From NCBI GenBank assembly GCA_020437365.1, contig JAGQWM010000007.1, forward strand, positions 1 to 60,079: a stretch of 60,079 nucleotides of DNA, written 5' to 3'. A program made the translations under genes and the position numbers. Positions 36,407 to 45,900 of the stretch are shown in pieces (positions within the stretch are counted from its first letter, which is position 1; each line of letters begins with the position of its first letter). The notes under the pieces were generated by a model. The model was given only the letters and a program-made list of their open reading frames with translations. It was not told the origin of the DNA and did no database searches. The stretch is from Chitinophagaceae bacterium (GTDB taxonomy: Bacteria; Bacteroidota; Bacteroidia; Chitinophagales; Chitinophagaceae).

Positions 36407-36982
36407 TCATAGCGAATAGACCTGATTATTTATACTATTCATGGCCGTTTGCAAGCCATTGAAGGCAAATACCTCAATCGCTTCCACCGATTTTTCTATT
36501 TTCAATGCTACCAATTTCGCTTCTGTTGAAGTCCATTTACCCAGGACAAAATCAGACTGATAGCCTTTGGCAAAATCATTGCCGATACCAAACCTGAGCC
36601 GGGCATAATTTCGGGTTTGTAATTCTTCTTCTATACTTTTCAACCCGTTGTGGCCCGCATCGGAGCCGGCAGGTTTGAGTCTTAATTTTTCCAGCGGCAA
36701 TGCCAAATCATCAACGACGACAAGCAAGTGTTCCCTTGAAATTTTCTCTTTATTCATCCAATATTTAATGGCTTTGCCACTCAGGTTCATATAGGTGGAA
36801 GGACATATACAGATAAAAGATTTGCCTTTCCATTTTACTTTGGCCCGAAAAGCCAGCCGGTCGACTTCGAATGCGCCTTTATGTTTTTGTACAAAATGAT
36901 GGACCACATCGAAGCCGATATTGTGTCTTGTATGGGCATATTCATTTCCGGGATTTCCCAATCCGGCAATCAGAAATTTCAT
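36407..36982 (-). CDS. pth: Peptidyl-tRNA hydrolase
   Basis: Pth releases tRNA from prematurely dropped peptidyl-tRNA. The 191-residue protein has GLGNPGNEYAHTRHNIGFDV with Asn10 and catalytic His20, then PSTYMNLSGKAI, VVVDDLALPLEKLRLK, GSDAGHNGLKSIEEEL and FGIGND. Length matches the family. It is the first gene downstream of rplY on the same strand, a common pairing (rplY-pth), but a terminator lies between the two. Confidence 0.98.
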   Translation of the reverse strand: MKFLIAGLGNPGNEYAHTRHNIGFDVVHHFVQKHKGAFEVDRLAFRAKVKWKGKSFICICPSTYMNLSGKAIKYWMNKEKISREHLLVVVDDLALPLEKLRLKPAGSDAGHNGLKSIEEELQTRNYARLRFGIGNDFAKGYQSDFVLGKWTSTEAKLVALKIEKSVEAIEVFAFNGLQTAMNSINNQVYSL

Positions 36983-37064
36983 AAGTTGAAATTAGTTATT
37001 AATCGTAAAACTTAACGGAATCAATTTTCAGATTCAAATCCATGCAAATAATTTATTGATGAAA

Positions 37065-37096
37065 AAACCCCGTTCGCAATTTTTGTAACGGGGTTT
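37065..37096 (-). terminator. Rho-independent terminator after rplY
   Basis: A 10-bp stem AAACCCCGTT (37065-37074) / AACGGGGTTT (37087-37096) with a 12-base loop lies 24 bases beyond the rplY stop. On the minus strand it is followed by Ts. Confidence 0.85.
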
Positions 37097-37119
37097 AAAT
37101 CGATTTGTTGAGCAAGTGA

Positions 37120-37776
37120 TTATTTTTTTTCTGCTTCTGCTGTTGCTTCTGCAGGTGCTGCTTCAGTGGTAGCTGCTTCACCTTCAGCTGGTGCTGCACC
37201 TTCGGCCGGTGCGGCTGCTTCTTCCTGCTTCAGTACTCTTGTTAAGCCTACCGATGCAATCGGAATCCTTGGTGAATTCAGAAACTCATAATTATCAATT
37301 TTTACATCCTGTACCCGAATGTTGCCATTCAATTCCAGGTTTTCAATATTCACTTCAATTGATTCCTGTAAATACTTTGGAAAAGTTTTTACTTTCAATG
37401 ATTTCATTTTAGTAATCAATTTGCCACCTTCTTTTACTCCGGCGGCAGTGCCTACAAAATTGATAGGAATATCCGCAATCACTTTTTTGCCTTCGACCAA
37501 TTCCAATAAGTCGATATGAATTAAAGTATCCGTTATTTTATCAAATTGCAAATCTTTTAAAATTGTTTGGTAGGTTTTCCCGTCAACAGAAATTGCTGCA
37601 ATTTGAAAGTTGGGTGTGTACACTAGTGGTTTAAAAGCTGAAAGAGGAGCTTGAAAATTAATCTCCTTTTCACCGCCATAAATTACACCAGGCACCATTT
37701 CCTGAGAGCGGATTTTTCGGGTGGCGCTTTTGCCGAGTCCGGTCCTCAGTTGTCCTTCGATTGTAATTGTGTTCAT
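37120..37776 (-). CDS. rplY: 50S ribosomal protein L25 (general stress protein Ctc type)
   Basis: L25 binds 5S rRNA in the large ribosomal subunit. The 218-residue protein is the long Ctc/TL5 form: the N-terminal 5S-binding barrel (TIEGQLRTGLGKSATRKIR; MVPGVIYGGEKEINF; LKDLQFDKITDTLIHIDLLE) and the C-terminal beta domain (ADIPINFVGTAAGVKEGGKL; VNIENLELNGNIRVQDVKI). The last ~35 residues are an Ala/Glu/Pro-rich acidic tail, common in Bacteroidota. It follows prs by 57 bases on the same strand and probably shares its transcript. Confidence 0.97.
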   Translation of the reverse strand: MNTITIEGQLRTGLGKSATRKIRSQEMVPGVIYGGEKEINFQAPLSAFKPLVYTPNFQIAAISVDGKTYQTILKDLQFDKITDTLIHIDLLELVEGKKVIADIPINFVGTAAGVKEGGKLITKMKSLKVKTFPKYLQESIEVNIENLELNGNIRVQDVKIDNYEFLNSPRIPIASVGLTRVLKQEEAAAPAEGAAPAEGEAATTEAAPAEATAEAEKK

Positions 37777-37833
37777 GTTAAATTGTTATTTGATTTATAA
37801 AAAAAATATAAACACAGCATGTATTTATATCAG

Positions 37834-38784
37834 TTACTCGTTATTTCTTCTTTGCGAATGAACAAAAAGGCTTGTGATACTTTTGTTTTCATACGCATTT
37901 CGAATAGCTACTGCAAATAATTCTGCAACGCTTAATATTTTTATTTTCTCTGTTTCTTTTCTCAGTGGAATGGTATCACAAACCACCAATTCTTCCAACA
38001 CACTATTGCTTATGTTATCGTAAGCTTTACCACTCAAAACAGGATGTGTTATCAAAGCCCTTACCGTCCTGGCTCCTTTTTCTTTTAGCAAACCGGCACT
38101 TTTGGCTAAGGTGCCGCCTGTATCACAAATATCATCTATCAACACAACGTCTCTGTTCGTAACATCACCGATAACAACCATACTGGCAATCTCATTCGCT
38201 CTTTTCCGATGTTTATCGCAGATGACCATTTCGGCATTGAAATAACTGGCTATTTCCCTGATTCTATTGGTAGCTCCTACATCGGGGGCGGCAAAGGTAA
38301 GGTTTTCTAAGCGCAGATTTTCAATATAGGGAATAAAAACAGCATGGCTGTCTAAGTGATCCACCGGAATGTCAAAATAACCCTGGATTTGTGGTGCATG
38401 CAAGTCCATGGTAATCACCCTATCGGCTCCGGCAGCCACCAGCATATTGGCCACCAGTTTACTGCCAATAGCCACCCTTGGCCTGTCTTTTCGGTCTTGG
38501 CGGGCATAACCATAATAGGGAATGACGGCAATGACCTTATCGGCAGAAGCTCTCCTGGCTGCGTCAATCATCAATAAGAGCTCCATTAAATTTTCAGTAG
38601 GCGAAAAAGTACTTTGCACAAGGAAGACATAATCTCCCCGAACACTTTCTAAAAAAACAGGGCAGATTTCTCCATCGCTAAAGCGTTGAATCTTCACCTT
38701 TCCCAATTTATTACCAAACTGTTTACAGATTTGCTCGGCCAAGTGTTGAGAACCGGTACCGGAAAATATTTTAGCAGATTGCAT
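37834..38784 (-). CDS. prs: Ribose-phosphate pyrophosphokinase
   Basis: Prs makes PRPP from ribose 5-phosphate and ATP for nucleotide, His and Trp synthesis. The 316-residue protein shows KIFSGTGSQHLAEQICKQFG, QRFSDGEICPVFLESVRG, IPYYGYARQDRKDRPR, the metal-binding ITMDLHAPQIQGYFDIPVDH, and the PRPP loop VVLIDDICDTGGTLAKSA. Length matches class I enzymes. rplY follows on the same strand. A TATCTTCG element with an upstream TTTTTTG supports a promoter just before it. Confidence 0.98.
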   Translation of the reverse strand: MQSAKIFSGTGSQHLAEQICKQFGNKLGKVKIQRFSDGEICPVFLESVRGDYVFLVQSTFSPTENLMELLLMIDAARRASADKVIAVIPYYGYARQDRKDRPRVAIGSKLVANMLVAAGADRVITMDLHAPQIQGYFDIPVDHLDSHAVFIPYIENLRLENLTFAAPDVGATNRIREIASYFNAEMVICDKHRKRANEIASMVVIGDVTNRDVVLIDDICDTGGTLAKSAGLLKEKGARTVRALITHPVLSGKAYDNISNSVLEELVVCDTIPLRKETEKIKILSVAELFAVAIRNAYENKSITSLFVHSQRRNNE

Positions 38785-38800
38785 AGTGGAAAATGTGCGG

Positions 38801-38832
38801 CGAAGATACTAATTCACAACTGGTAATTACAA
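38801..38832 (-). promoter_or_regulatory. Candidate promoter of prs-rplY
   Basis: On the minus strand a TTG (38830-38832, end of a T6G run) lies 21 bases before TATCTTCG (38801-38808), one mismatch from TAnnTTTG. The prs ATG follows 16 bases later. Confidence 0.45.
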
Positions 38833-38909
38833 AAAATCCACTTTAAAATGAACCGGCCATTCTTTTCCTTCAGCTTGCAGAAAAATCCTTCCCTCTTGAA
38901 ACGCTACAT

Positions 38910-39113
38910 CTATTTGAATGCTAAATTTTTATGTGCTTTATCTTTTTTAAATACAGGCGTTTGCTGTTTTGTAATGTCGGTCGATTTGGCATTACAACTA
39001 TAAAACAATGTAGAGCAAATAAAAATGGCAAATACCAAAGCTACCAGGTACATGACTGCGAAAAACAAAATCGGGTGTAGTGAGCCTACAGAAGTAAAAT
39101 TCTTTGTTTTCAT
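38910..39113 (-). CDS. Small single-span membrane protein
   Basis: The 67-residue product has one strong hydrophobic helix (LFFAVMYLVALVFAIFICST, residues ~17-36) followed by FYSC and a charged tail (KKDKAHKNLAFK). No known domain is recognised. It is divergent from radC with a ~94-base gap. Hydrophobicity and a sensible charge pattern favour a real gene, but no homology can be claimed from sequence alone. Confidence 0.55.
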   Translation of the reverse strand: MKTKNFTSVGSLHPILFFAVMYLVALVFAIFICSTLFYSCNAKSTDITKQQTPVFKKDKAHKNLAFK

Positions 39114-39173
39114 AAAAGTTGGATTTTAAAAATTAATAAAAGCTGGCGGCTTTATCAATCTGGCTTTACCGTA

Positions 39174-39203
39174 TTGATAACCTAAAAATATTGACTATAC
39201 TTG
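39174..39203 (+). promoter_or_regulatory. Candidate radC promoter
   Basis: A TTG (39174-39176) is spaced 19 bases from TATACTTG (39196-39203), one mismatch from TAnnTTTG. The radC ATG begins four bases later, predicting a leaderless transcript. Confidence 0.5.
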
Positions 39204-39207
39204 TCCT

Positions 39208-39900
39208 ATGCAAGAGCAGAAATACTCAATAAAAAACTGGGCAAAAGACGACCGGCCGAGGGAAAAATTACTCATGAAGGGGGCTCAAAATTTGAGTAAT
39301 TCGGAGTTGTTAGCCATTTTATTGCGTAGTGGTAATACGAAACAATCGGCTGTAGAGTTGGCGCAAACTGTCTTACATAAAACCCAAAACAATCTTCAGG
39401 AATTAGGAAAAATTACCGTAAAAGAACTGATGAAAATAAAAGGTATTGGTGAAGCCAAAGCGATCACTATTGCCGCAGCAATGGAATTGGGCCGCCGTCG
39501 GCACGAAACCACTTACTTGGCTAAACAAAGCATTACTTCCAGCCGTGATATTGCCGAATATCTTATGCTGAAATTAAAAGATTACCGCCATGAAGTTTTT
39601 GCCGTGTGCTTTTTAAATAATGCCAATAAAATAAATGATTTTAAAATAATCAGCGAAGGAGGCATGACCGGCACCATAGCCGATCCAAGAATTATTTTAA
39701 AATTTGCGTTAGAAAATAATGCGGTCAATTTAATCCTTTGTCATAATCATCCTTCGGGCAATTTGAAACCCAGCAAAGCTGATGAACAGTTGACCGAAAA
39801 AATTAAAAAAGCCGCTGCGCTGATGGATATCACTATTCTGGACCATATCATCGTCAGCGAGGAAGGGTATTTTAGTTTCGCCGATGAAGGCAAATTATAA
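39208..39900 (+). CDS. radC: RadC family JAB/MPN-domain protein
   Basis: The 230-residue protein has the N-terminal UPF0758 helix-hairpin-helix region (LLMKGAQNLSNSELLAILLR; LMKIKGIGEAKAITIAAAMELG) and the JAMM metalloprotease-like motif LCHNHPSGNLKPSKAD (HxH...D) with an upstream acidic ISEGGMTGT. RadC proteins are conserved in bacteria, but the proposed DNA repair role is disputed. It is convergent with the DUF3467 gene, with only 12 bases between stops. Confidence 0.95.
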   Translation: MQEQKYSIKNWAKDDRPREKLLMKGAQNLSNSELLAILLRSGNTKQSAVELAQTVLHKTQNNLQELGKITVKELMKIKGIGEAKAITIAAAMELGRRRHETTYLAKQSITSSRDIAEYLMLKLKDYRHEVFAVCFLNNANKINDFKIISEGGMTGTIADPRIILKFALENNAVNLILCHNHPSGNLKPSKADEQLTEKIKKAAALMDITILDHIIVSEEGYFSFADEGKL

Positions 39901-39912
39901 AGAAACCTCGTA

Positions 39913-40224
39913 TCATGCTTCAGCCGTCGGCCCACCAAAATTGATTGGCATCTGTACTTCTTCGAGGTCTTTTATGGGGCCATTAATAGATTCATATTTC
40001 TGGATATTTTCTTCCAGTGCTTTCATAAATCTTTTGGCATGTTGCGGAGTAAAAATAATTCTTGACTTCACCCGGCTTTTGGGCGTGCCGGGCATCACAT
40101 TGACAAAATCAATTACAAATTCGGCGTGTGAGTGAGTAATAATTGCCAGGTTGGCGTAAGACCCTTCAGCCACTTCTTCCGATATTTCAATATTCAGTTG
40201 GTTGTTTGTGTTTTGCTCTGTCAT
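39913..40224 (-). CDS. DUF3467 domain protein
   Basis: The 103-residue protein matches DUF3467: INIEISEEVAEGSYANLAII-type start (LNIEISEEVAEGSYANLAII here), then HAEFVIDFVNVMPGTPKSRV, SRIIFTPQHAKRFMKALEEN and a C-terminal MPINFGG. The family is widespread in Bacteroidota, cytoplasmic and of unknown function. The ATG at 40224 is chosen over one 41 codons upstream because the latter would run through a TACCTTTG promoter and adds no family sequence. Confidence 0.9.
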   Translation of the reverse strand: MTEQNTNNQLNIEISEEVAEGSYANLAIITHSHAEFVIDFVNVMPGTPKSRVKSRIIFTPQHAKRFMKALEENIQKYESINGPIKDLEEVQMPINFGGPTAEA

Positions 40225-40243
40225 ACTATTTTCAATTGAAGGC

Positions 40244-40251
40244 CAAAGGTA
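40244..40251 (-). promoter_or_regulatory. Candidate -7 element for the DUF3467 gene
   Basis: The minus strand reads TACCTTTG (exact TAnnTTTG), 19 bases before the ATG at 40224. It supports the shorter start. Confidence 0.45.
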
Positions 40252-40295
40252 CTGGCTCTGTGTCGGTAATAAAAGTATTTTTAAAATGCAGGTGT

Positions 40296-40326
40296 AAAAA
40301 AAAGACTGCTTTTTCAAGCAGTCTTT
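40296..40326 (-). terminator. Terminator of the SusCD operon
   Basis: An 11-bp stem AAAGACTGCTT (40301-40311) / AAGCAGTCTTT (40316-40326) with a 4-base loop is followed on the minus strand by a run of Ts. It lies 22 bases beyond the last gene of the SusC-SusD-DUF1735 operon. Confidence 0.9.
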
Positions 40327-40348
40327 TACACATATTTTATGAATCAAA

Positions 40349-41308
40349 TTATCTTGGTCCGAGGTAAGTCATCACATCTGTCCACTCTCTTGTAGTAGCT
40401 GGATTCAATGTCGGGCCCGGATCATAGTTATATCCATACCGCACATAATACTTCTTCTCAGCAGGTACATATCTTGAATCGTAGCCGCTTGCAGCGGTGA
40501 TTGTTGTATATGTAACGCCTGCAGCATTTGTATTATATACATTTACTTTATTGGTACCGGCCAGCACTGTAAATCCAGGCTCCTGGTTTCCAAAGTAGCT
40601 CAAACCACCTCCGTAAATAATCGGGTTAGCATAACCTCCCAAAAGAGGCCACCACATTTTACAAGTATTAGAAGAAATGGTATGCATTTCTATTTCCTGT
40701 GTACTTCCATCGTAGCCGGGATTACCTGCCGGATGATAGTTGGCAAAATCTAAACGATATGTACCATCGTAAGCATTTTTAGCACCGAAGATGGTAATAA
40801 AAGTATTAAAGTTGCCACTTGCCAGAAATGCAGCATCACTGACTGATTCAATTGTAAACCCAAGCGCATAAGTAGAAGATGGGTCAAAATTGATTGCATT
40901 GGTGTTTATAATCAAATAGGCACTTCTGGAGCCCGCCGGAATGGTTACAGACATTGAAGGAATGGTGTACAATGAACCGGGGAAAGTAACTAAACTTGAA
41001 CCATTGGCAGCATTATAATCACTGATTAAAGTAGCTGAGTTTGCCAAGGTCAAAGTGACAGAAATGTCATGATCCGGCAAATCATTAGAGGTCAGGCGAA
41101 CTTCTACCGCTTTTACCGTCAGGGCTTTGTCCTGAAAATCGAAGGCGAATGTACCCGTATGTGTACCGCTGGCATCTGCCAACTCCACAATTTTACCCTC
41201 ATCTGCACCGGCCATACCGTAGGTCCTGTTGTTTACCTCTTTATCTTTTAAGCAGGAACTCAGAAAGAGAACTGCACTGCCTAATAATAATAATGAGTAT
41301 TTTTTCAT
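40349..41308 (-). CDS. SusCD-associated surface lipoprotein with DUF1735-like N-terminus
   Basis: The 319-residue protein starts at MKKYSLLLLGSAVLFLSSC (lipidated Cys19). Residues ~50-170 form a BT_3987/DUF1735-type domain (VEVRLTSNDLPDHDISVTLT; IPAGSRSAYLIINTNAINFD; TYALGFTIESVSD). The C-terminal ~130 residues resemble the DUF4361-type beta domain (YDGTYRLDFANYHPAGNPGY; TCKMWWPLLGGY; YVRYGYNYDPGPTLNPATTR). Such proteins are outer-membrane-attached binding partners in SusCD loci. The ATG at 41308 is chosen because the lipoprotein signal starts there. It is the third gene of the operon, 57 bases after the SusD gene. Confidence 0.85.
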   Translation of the reverse strand: MKKYSLLLLGSAVLFLSSCLKDKEVNNRTYGMAGADEGKIVELADASGTHTGTFAFDFQDKALTVKAVEVRLTSNDLPDHDISVTLTLANSATLISDYNAANGSSLVTFPGSLYTIPSMSVTIPAGSRSAYLIINTNAINFDPSSTYALGFTIESVSDAAFLASGNFNTFITIFGAKNAYDGTYRLDFANYHPAGNPGYDGSTQEIEMHTISSNTCKMWWPLLGGYANPIIYGGGLSYFGNQEPGFTVLAGTNKVNVYNTNAAGVTYTTITAASGYDSRYVPAEKKYYVRYGYNYDPGPTLNPATTREWTDVMTYLGPR

Positions 41309-41365
41309 GTTTTTATTTTTAATTTTTATCAAATTTATTCTTACTGTTATACAATATAATAAATT

Positions 41366-42880
41366 TTATTGATCCCAGAATATCTTATCGTTTTGTGGAT
41401 TAATTGTTCCTTCAGCAGCCACATTAGCAGCGTTGTAGTTAAACTCATTCTGCGGATATTGCAAACGATAAGGAACGTGTCTTCCTGCCAGGTTCGGTGC
41501 CATTGAAGGCGGCAAATCTGTAGGTACGCCCAATCTTCTGTATAACTGCCAGGCTTCAAAATTGTTAACCCCACACAAGGCAAGGTATTGCTGCATAGCA
41601 ATCAACTGGATTTTGGCAGTTGAAGAAGCCGCAGTTGACCAGTCAACAATCGTATTACCGGGTTGATTGATATAGTTGTTCGCTTCTGTTAAATAGTTAG
41701 GAATGCCCAACCATTTGAAAGATTCCCTGATTGCATTTTCATAAGCTGATTGTGCAGAACCTGGCAACCATCCTCTTTGGATAGCTTCTGCCTGCATAAA
41801 CATACTTTCAACTGAAGTAAATAACCACTGTGGTTGAGTAGCAGATTTGGCTAATCCAGGGCCGGCAACACCGGAAGAATTAGCAGCTTTGTACTCAAAA
41901 TCATTCGGCAATACTTCTCCGAAATTATAGCCATAGTAATCATTGCCATGCAATGGAGTAGCTGCTTTCTGGAAGAAATACTGGTAACGAATATCACTGT
42001 TACTTCTGTACTTATTCAATACGTAATTATTGGCCCTGTTAAACTGGTCAGCTACGTCACCTGTATAGAGTAATCTGTAGGAATCCCAGAAAGGATTCTG
42101 CTTCCCATTATCTGCCAAATAACCGGGTTGTACTGAAGCTGTTTCACCAGAGCCGATAAAGCCGGAGCCGTCGGTCTGAATTTTGTTTATTACAGCACTT
42201 GGGTTAAAGCTTGGCACTTGAGACATGCGCAGAATCAATTTCAAACGCTGGGTATTGATAAATTTTCTCCAGCTGGTCTGGTCGCCACCGTAGATAATAT
42301 CAGCAGCAGCGATATTGGCATTAGTTGAAGGATTAGCTGCCACAATCAATGCTTGTGCATCATCCAATTGTACTAAGAGGTCATTATAAATATCCTGTCC
42401 TTTGTCATAAGCCGGAAGGATATGGTTACCCAAATCAAAGGCTTCTGTATAAGGAACATTATTGTATTGGTCAACGAGATACATAAAACCAATCGTCTTT
42501 AATGTTTTGGCGATACCTTCATATAATTTCTCGCCGGAAGCATTGGCTTTTTGCTCCATAATATGGAGGTCATTTAAAATACCGAACCAATTGGACCATT
42601 CGCCGGCCTCAAAATTTGAGCTAATGTTATAGGACTCTTCATCGGCATTCGGGCCATACGTACCGGATCTTGACCAGTAACCGAGCCAGTGGGCTTCAAT
42701 CCTGTAAGATGTTGCCATTGTGGCTGCCATGGCATGTTCAGCCCTGGGACAAATCAGGTCGGGTGTAATGGAGCCCGGGGTGACAGAGTTCGGGCTCGTA
42801 TTAATATCTAAGAATCCCTTTTTACAGCCTACCGTAGCTGTCATCAGTAGCACCAGGGATATAAATGTTATTTTTTTCAT
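41366..42880 (-). CDS. SusD/RagB family nutrient-binding lipoprotein
   Basis: The 504-residue protein is the surface lid of a SusCD importer. It has a lipoprotein signal (MKKITFISLVLLMTATVGCK), the start FLDINTSPNSVTPGSITPDL, and helical TPR-like segments (LYEGIAKTLKTIGFMYLVDQ; YDKGQDIYNDLLVQLDDAQA; WRKFINTQRLKLILRMS). The C-terminal region holds QYLALCGVNNFEAWQLYRRL and VPYRLQYPQNEFNYN. Sequence features fit the SusD-like_2 type. The ATG at 42880 begins the signal. It follows the SusC gene by 26 bases. Substrate unknown. Confidence 0.95.
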   Translation of the reverse strand: MKKITFISLVLLMTATVGCKKGFLDINTSPNSVTPGSITPDLICPRAEHAMAATMATSYRIEAHWLGYWSRSGTYGPNADEESYNISSNFEAGEWSNWFGILNDLHIMEQKANASGEKLYEGIAKTLKTIGFMYLVDQYNNVPYTEAFDLGNHILPAYDKGQDIYNDLLVQLDDAQALIVAANPSTNANIAAADIIYGGDQTSWRKFINTQRLKLILRMSQVPSFNPSAVINKIQTDGSGFIGSGETASVQPGYLADNGKQNPFWDSYRLLYTGDVADQFNRANNYVLNKYRSNSDIRYQYFFQKAATPLHGNDYYGYNFGEVLPNDFEYKAANSSGVAGPGLAKSATQPQWLFTSVESMFMQAEAIQRGWLPGSAQSAYENAIRESFKWLGIPNYLTEANNYINQPGNTIVDWSTAASSTAKIQLIAMQQYLALCGVNNFEAWQLYRRLGVPTDLPPSMAPNLAGRHVPYRLQYPQNEFNYNAANVAAEGTINPQNDKIFWDQ

Positions 42881-42906
42881 GTTTATCATTTTCGGTTTGT
42901 GATAAT

Positions 42907-45900
42907 TTAGAATGTTATGACTGCACTTGCACCAAACGTCCTTTGCGGAGGATTGATTTGTGAAGTGGATACACCTGCTGAGTTACCAGATGAGAATGTG
43001 AAATCAGGGTCAGTATAGACATTTGATTTCGGTACCCAGAGGTATAAATTCCTACCGGTTAATGAAACAGAAACACCTTTAATCAATTTCGCAGCTCCCA
43101 ATAATTTTTTAGGGAAGTCATAAGAAATAGAGGCTTCTCTGATTCTCCAAGCAGCAGCACTGTATAAGAAGTTAGAACCTACATCACGATAAACACCGGT
43201 AAAGAAGTTATTGACGTTTGACAAAGTAATGTTGTCATTGGCAATATACTTTCCGGGATTTAAAGGATCTTCATAAGAAGAGTTCGGGAATACGAATCTT
43301 TCACGATGGTTGACGGCTGTAGCGATAGATACACCTGTCCAGGCCATATCATCACCGATTTTACCGAAGGCAGTGTGTCCACCTTTGTATTCACCAACAA
43401 CTGAGAAATGTAAATTCTTATACGAAACCGTTGGGTTCAAACCTACAATCCATAAAGGCAAGGTACGACCATAGATTTTTGTATTCGGATCCTGGGTTGG
43501 TTCACCAGTTGTTTCACCAACAATCACCCTTCCCATCGCATCTCTTGTATAATCTGTGGCTTTGAAGACATAAGCAGGATAACCTTTGATAACATAGTTA
43601 CCGGCAAAGTTGCTATAACCACCCGCAAACAATTCATCCAATCCCTGGTACACTTCATCAACCCTACTTGTATTATACGTAGCATTTCCTTTGAAGTTAA
43701 TATTCACCTGGCCTAATTTCACCAATGGTGTCAATTTCAAATCAAATTCATAGCCTTCGTTGGTAAACGAGGCAGCGTTAACTGTAGCCGATGTAAAACC
43801 GGTAGCTGCAGAAACAGCAATCGGAATAATCTGGTCTGTATTATCCTGGTGGAAATAAGTAGCTTCAACACTTACCCTGTTTTTGAATAAAGCCAATTCG
43901 AAACCAGCTTCCCATGCTTTTACAAACTCAGGACGCAATAAGGGGTCAGGAGCAGAGTTATTTGCTGTAAAACCGGGCAAAGAACCATAAGGGAATCCGG
44001 AAGCCTGGCTAAATGTAGAAGACAAAGCGTATGGACCAATGGTTACGTTACCAGTTTTGTTCCAGGAACCACGCAATTTCAAATAAGAAATAACACGGCT
44101 GCTGTGAATGGCACTGATGGCATCACTTAAGACGATAGCACCATTTACACCCGGATAGAAATATGACCTGTTTGAGGCATCCAATAAAGAAGTCACGTCG
44201 TTACGACCTGTAAATTCAATATTTGCCCATTTATAACCCAAGCCAACACTTCCGTAAATAGAAATCAAACGAGCTTGACTGAAAGATGAACCACCACCTA
44301 ATTCGCCGGTTCTGTTTGATACGTTAAACAATTCAGGTACCACAAGATTACCGGCACTTACGCTGGTATTCTTACTATCAACTTGCCTGAAATAATTACC
44401 TACAATAGCATTCAATTTGAAATCACCGAATTTCTTATTCACACGGGCAAATAATTCAGAAGATATACGGCTTCCCCTGTTAGCAAAATCTCCAACAGTT
44501 CCCGGGATAGATGCGAAACCACGTCCACGTCCGAAATCAGTTGGTATTTCACCTTTAGAAGTAGATCTGCCGGTATTTACATTCATACTCAAAGCGGCAC
44601 GATAGGTGAAAGATAACCAGTTGGTTGCTTTCAAGCCTAATTCGATATTACCAATGAAATCTTCATATTTACCTGTACTTCTCCAGTTATCTATGGCAAA
44701 ATAAGGGTTCAAACCATAATCGGTAAAGTATCCGTTATATTCTGCAAAAGGATCATTCATGAAATCTTTATAATGTGTGATAGGCACTTGTGCCGGTGTA
44801 TTAAATAACAAATTCAATAAACCATTATTCAAACCAACGTTTTGAGAAGCATTATATGCTCCCATAGCACCATCATCAAATACATTGAAGTTCTGCTGGA
44901 TATAGTTCAAATTGAAAGAGGCTGTGAATTTACCATATTCATGTGTAGAACTCATGCGGAAACCTGTTCTCCTGTTTTTATCATCCGGTACAATACCGTG
45001 GATAATCGCATCCTGCACACTCAGGTAAAATCCTTTTGTGGCAAATGAGATGTCGTTCTGAACAGTAACACCTGTATTAAAGAATTTTCTTTTCTCTTTT
45101 CTTAATGGTAAATAAGGAACCATTTGCTTAGAACCGTCCGGTAAAGTTTGTCCGATTTTTACAATAGAGCCGTCAAATGCAGGACCCCAAGACCAGTTCT
45201 CATACGGTGTATAAGCACCATAACCACCACTACCGAATTCATATTGAAAATCCGGCAATTTTGAAACTGTGGATAACTGAACACTGGTACCCAAAGTAAC
45301 AACGGGTTTGCTGGTACTCCCTTTCTTAGTAGTAACAACAATGACTCCGTTTACGGCATCAGGACCGTAAATCGCAGCGGCAGAAGTTCCTTTCAGGATA
45401 TCTACATCTACAATGTCATTCGGATTCAGTGAAGACAAATAACCGATACTCATAGGTACACCATCCAACAATAGCATTGGGTTGTTATCTCCCAATAATG
45501 AACGAATACCACGCAGGTTAATTTTAACGGTTTCGAACACACTATTATTAATAGTTGTAATGTTCAAACCGGAAACTTTACCTTGTAAGCCGTTGGCCAC
45601 GTTGACCGCTTTGGCCCTGGTGATACTTTCACCACTAATGCTGGCGGCGGCATATCCCAAATCTTTTTTCTGACGGGAGATACCCAATGAGGTTACGATA
45701 ACCTCAGTACCAATAGTTTCTCTTGTTTTTACTTTAATAGCGATTGAATTGGAGGAACCTACTGTAAACTGTGTGGACTCAATATTAGCCCCTGAAATCA
45801 GTAAAACATCCCCGGTCTTTGCCTGGATGGTGAACTTACCGGTATTATCGGCAGCGGTTCCAGTACCTGTTCCTTTAATTCTGACGGAGGCACCTGGTAC

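Noticed and set aside
37021..37060. GATTCAAATCC-like stretch considered as a tRNA T-arm
   Set aside because: No matching acceptor, D or anticodon arms are present around it.
40224..40347. Longer DUF3467 protein with 41 extra N-terminal residues
   Set aside because: The extension spans a TACCTTTG promoter element and part of the spacer next to the SusCD terminator; it shows no domain sequence.
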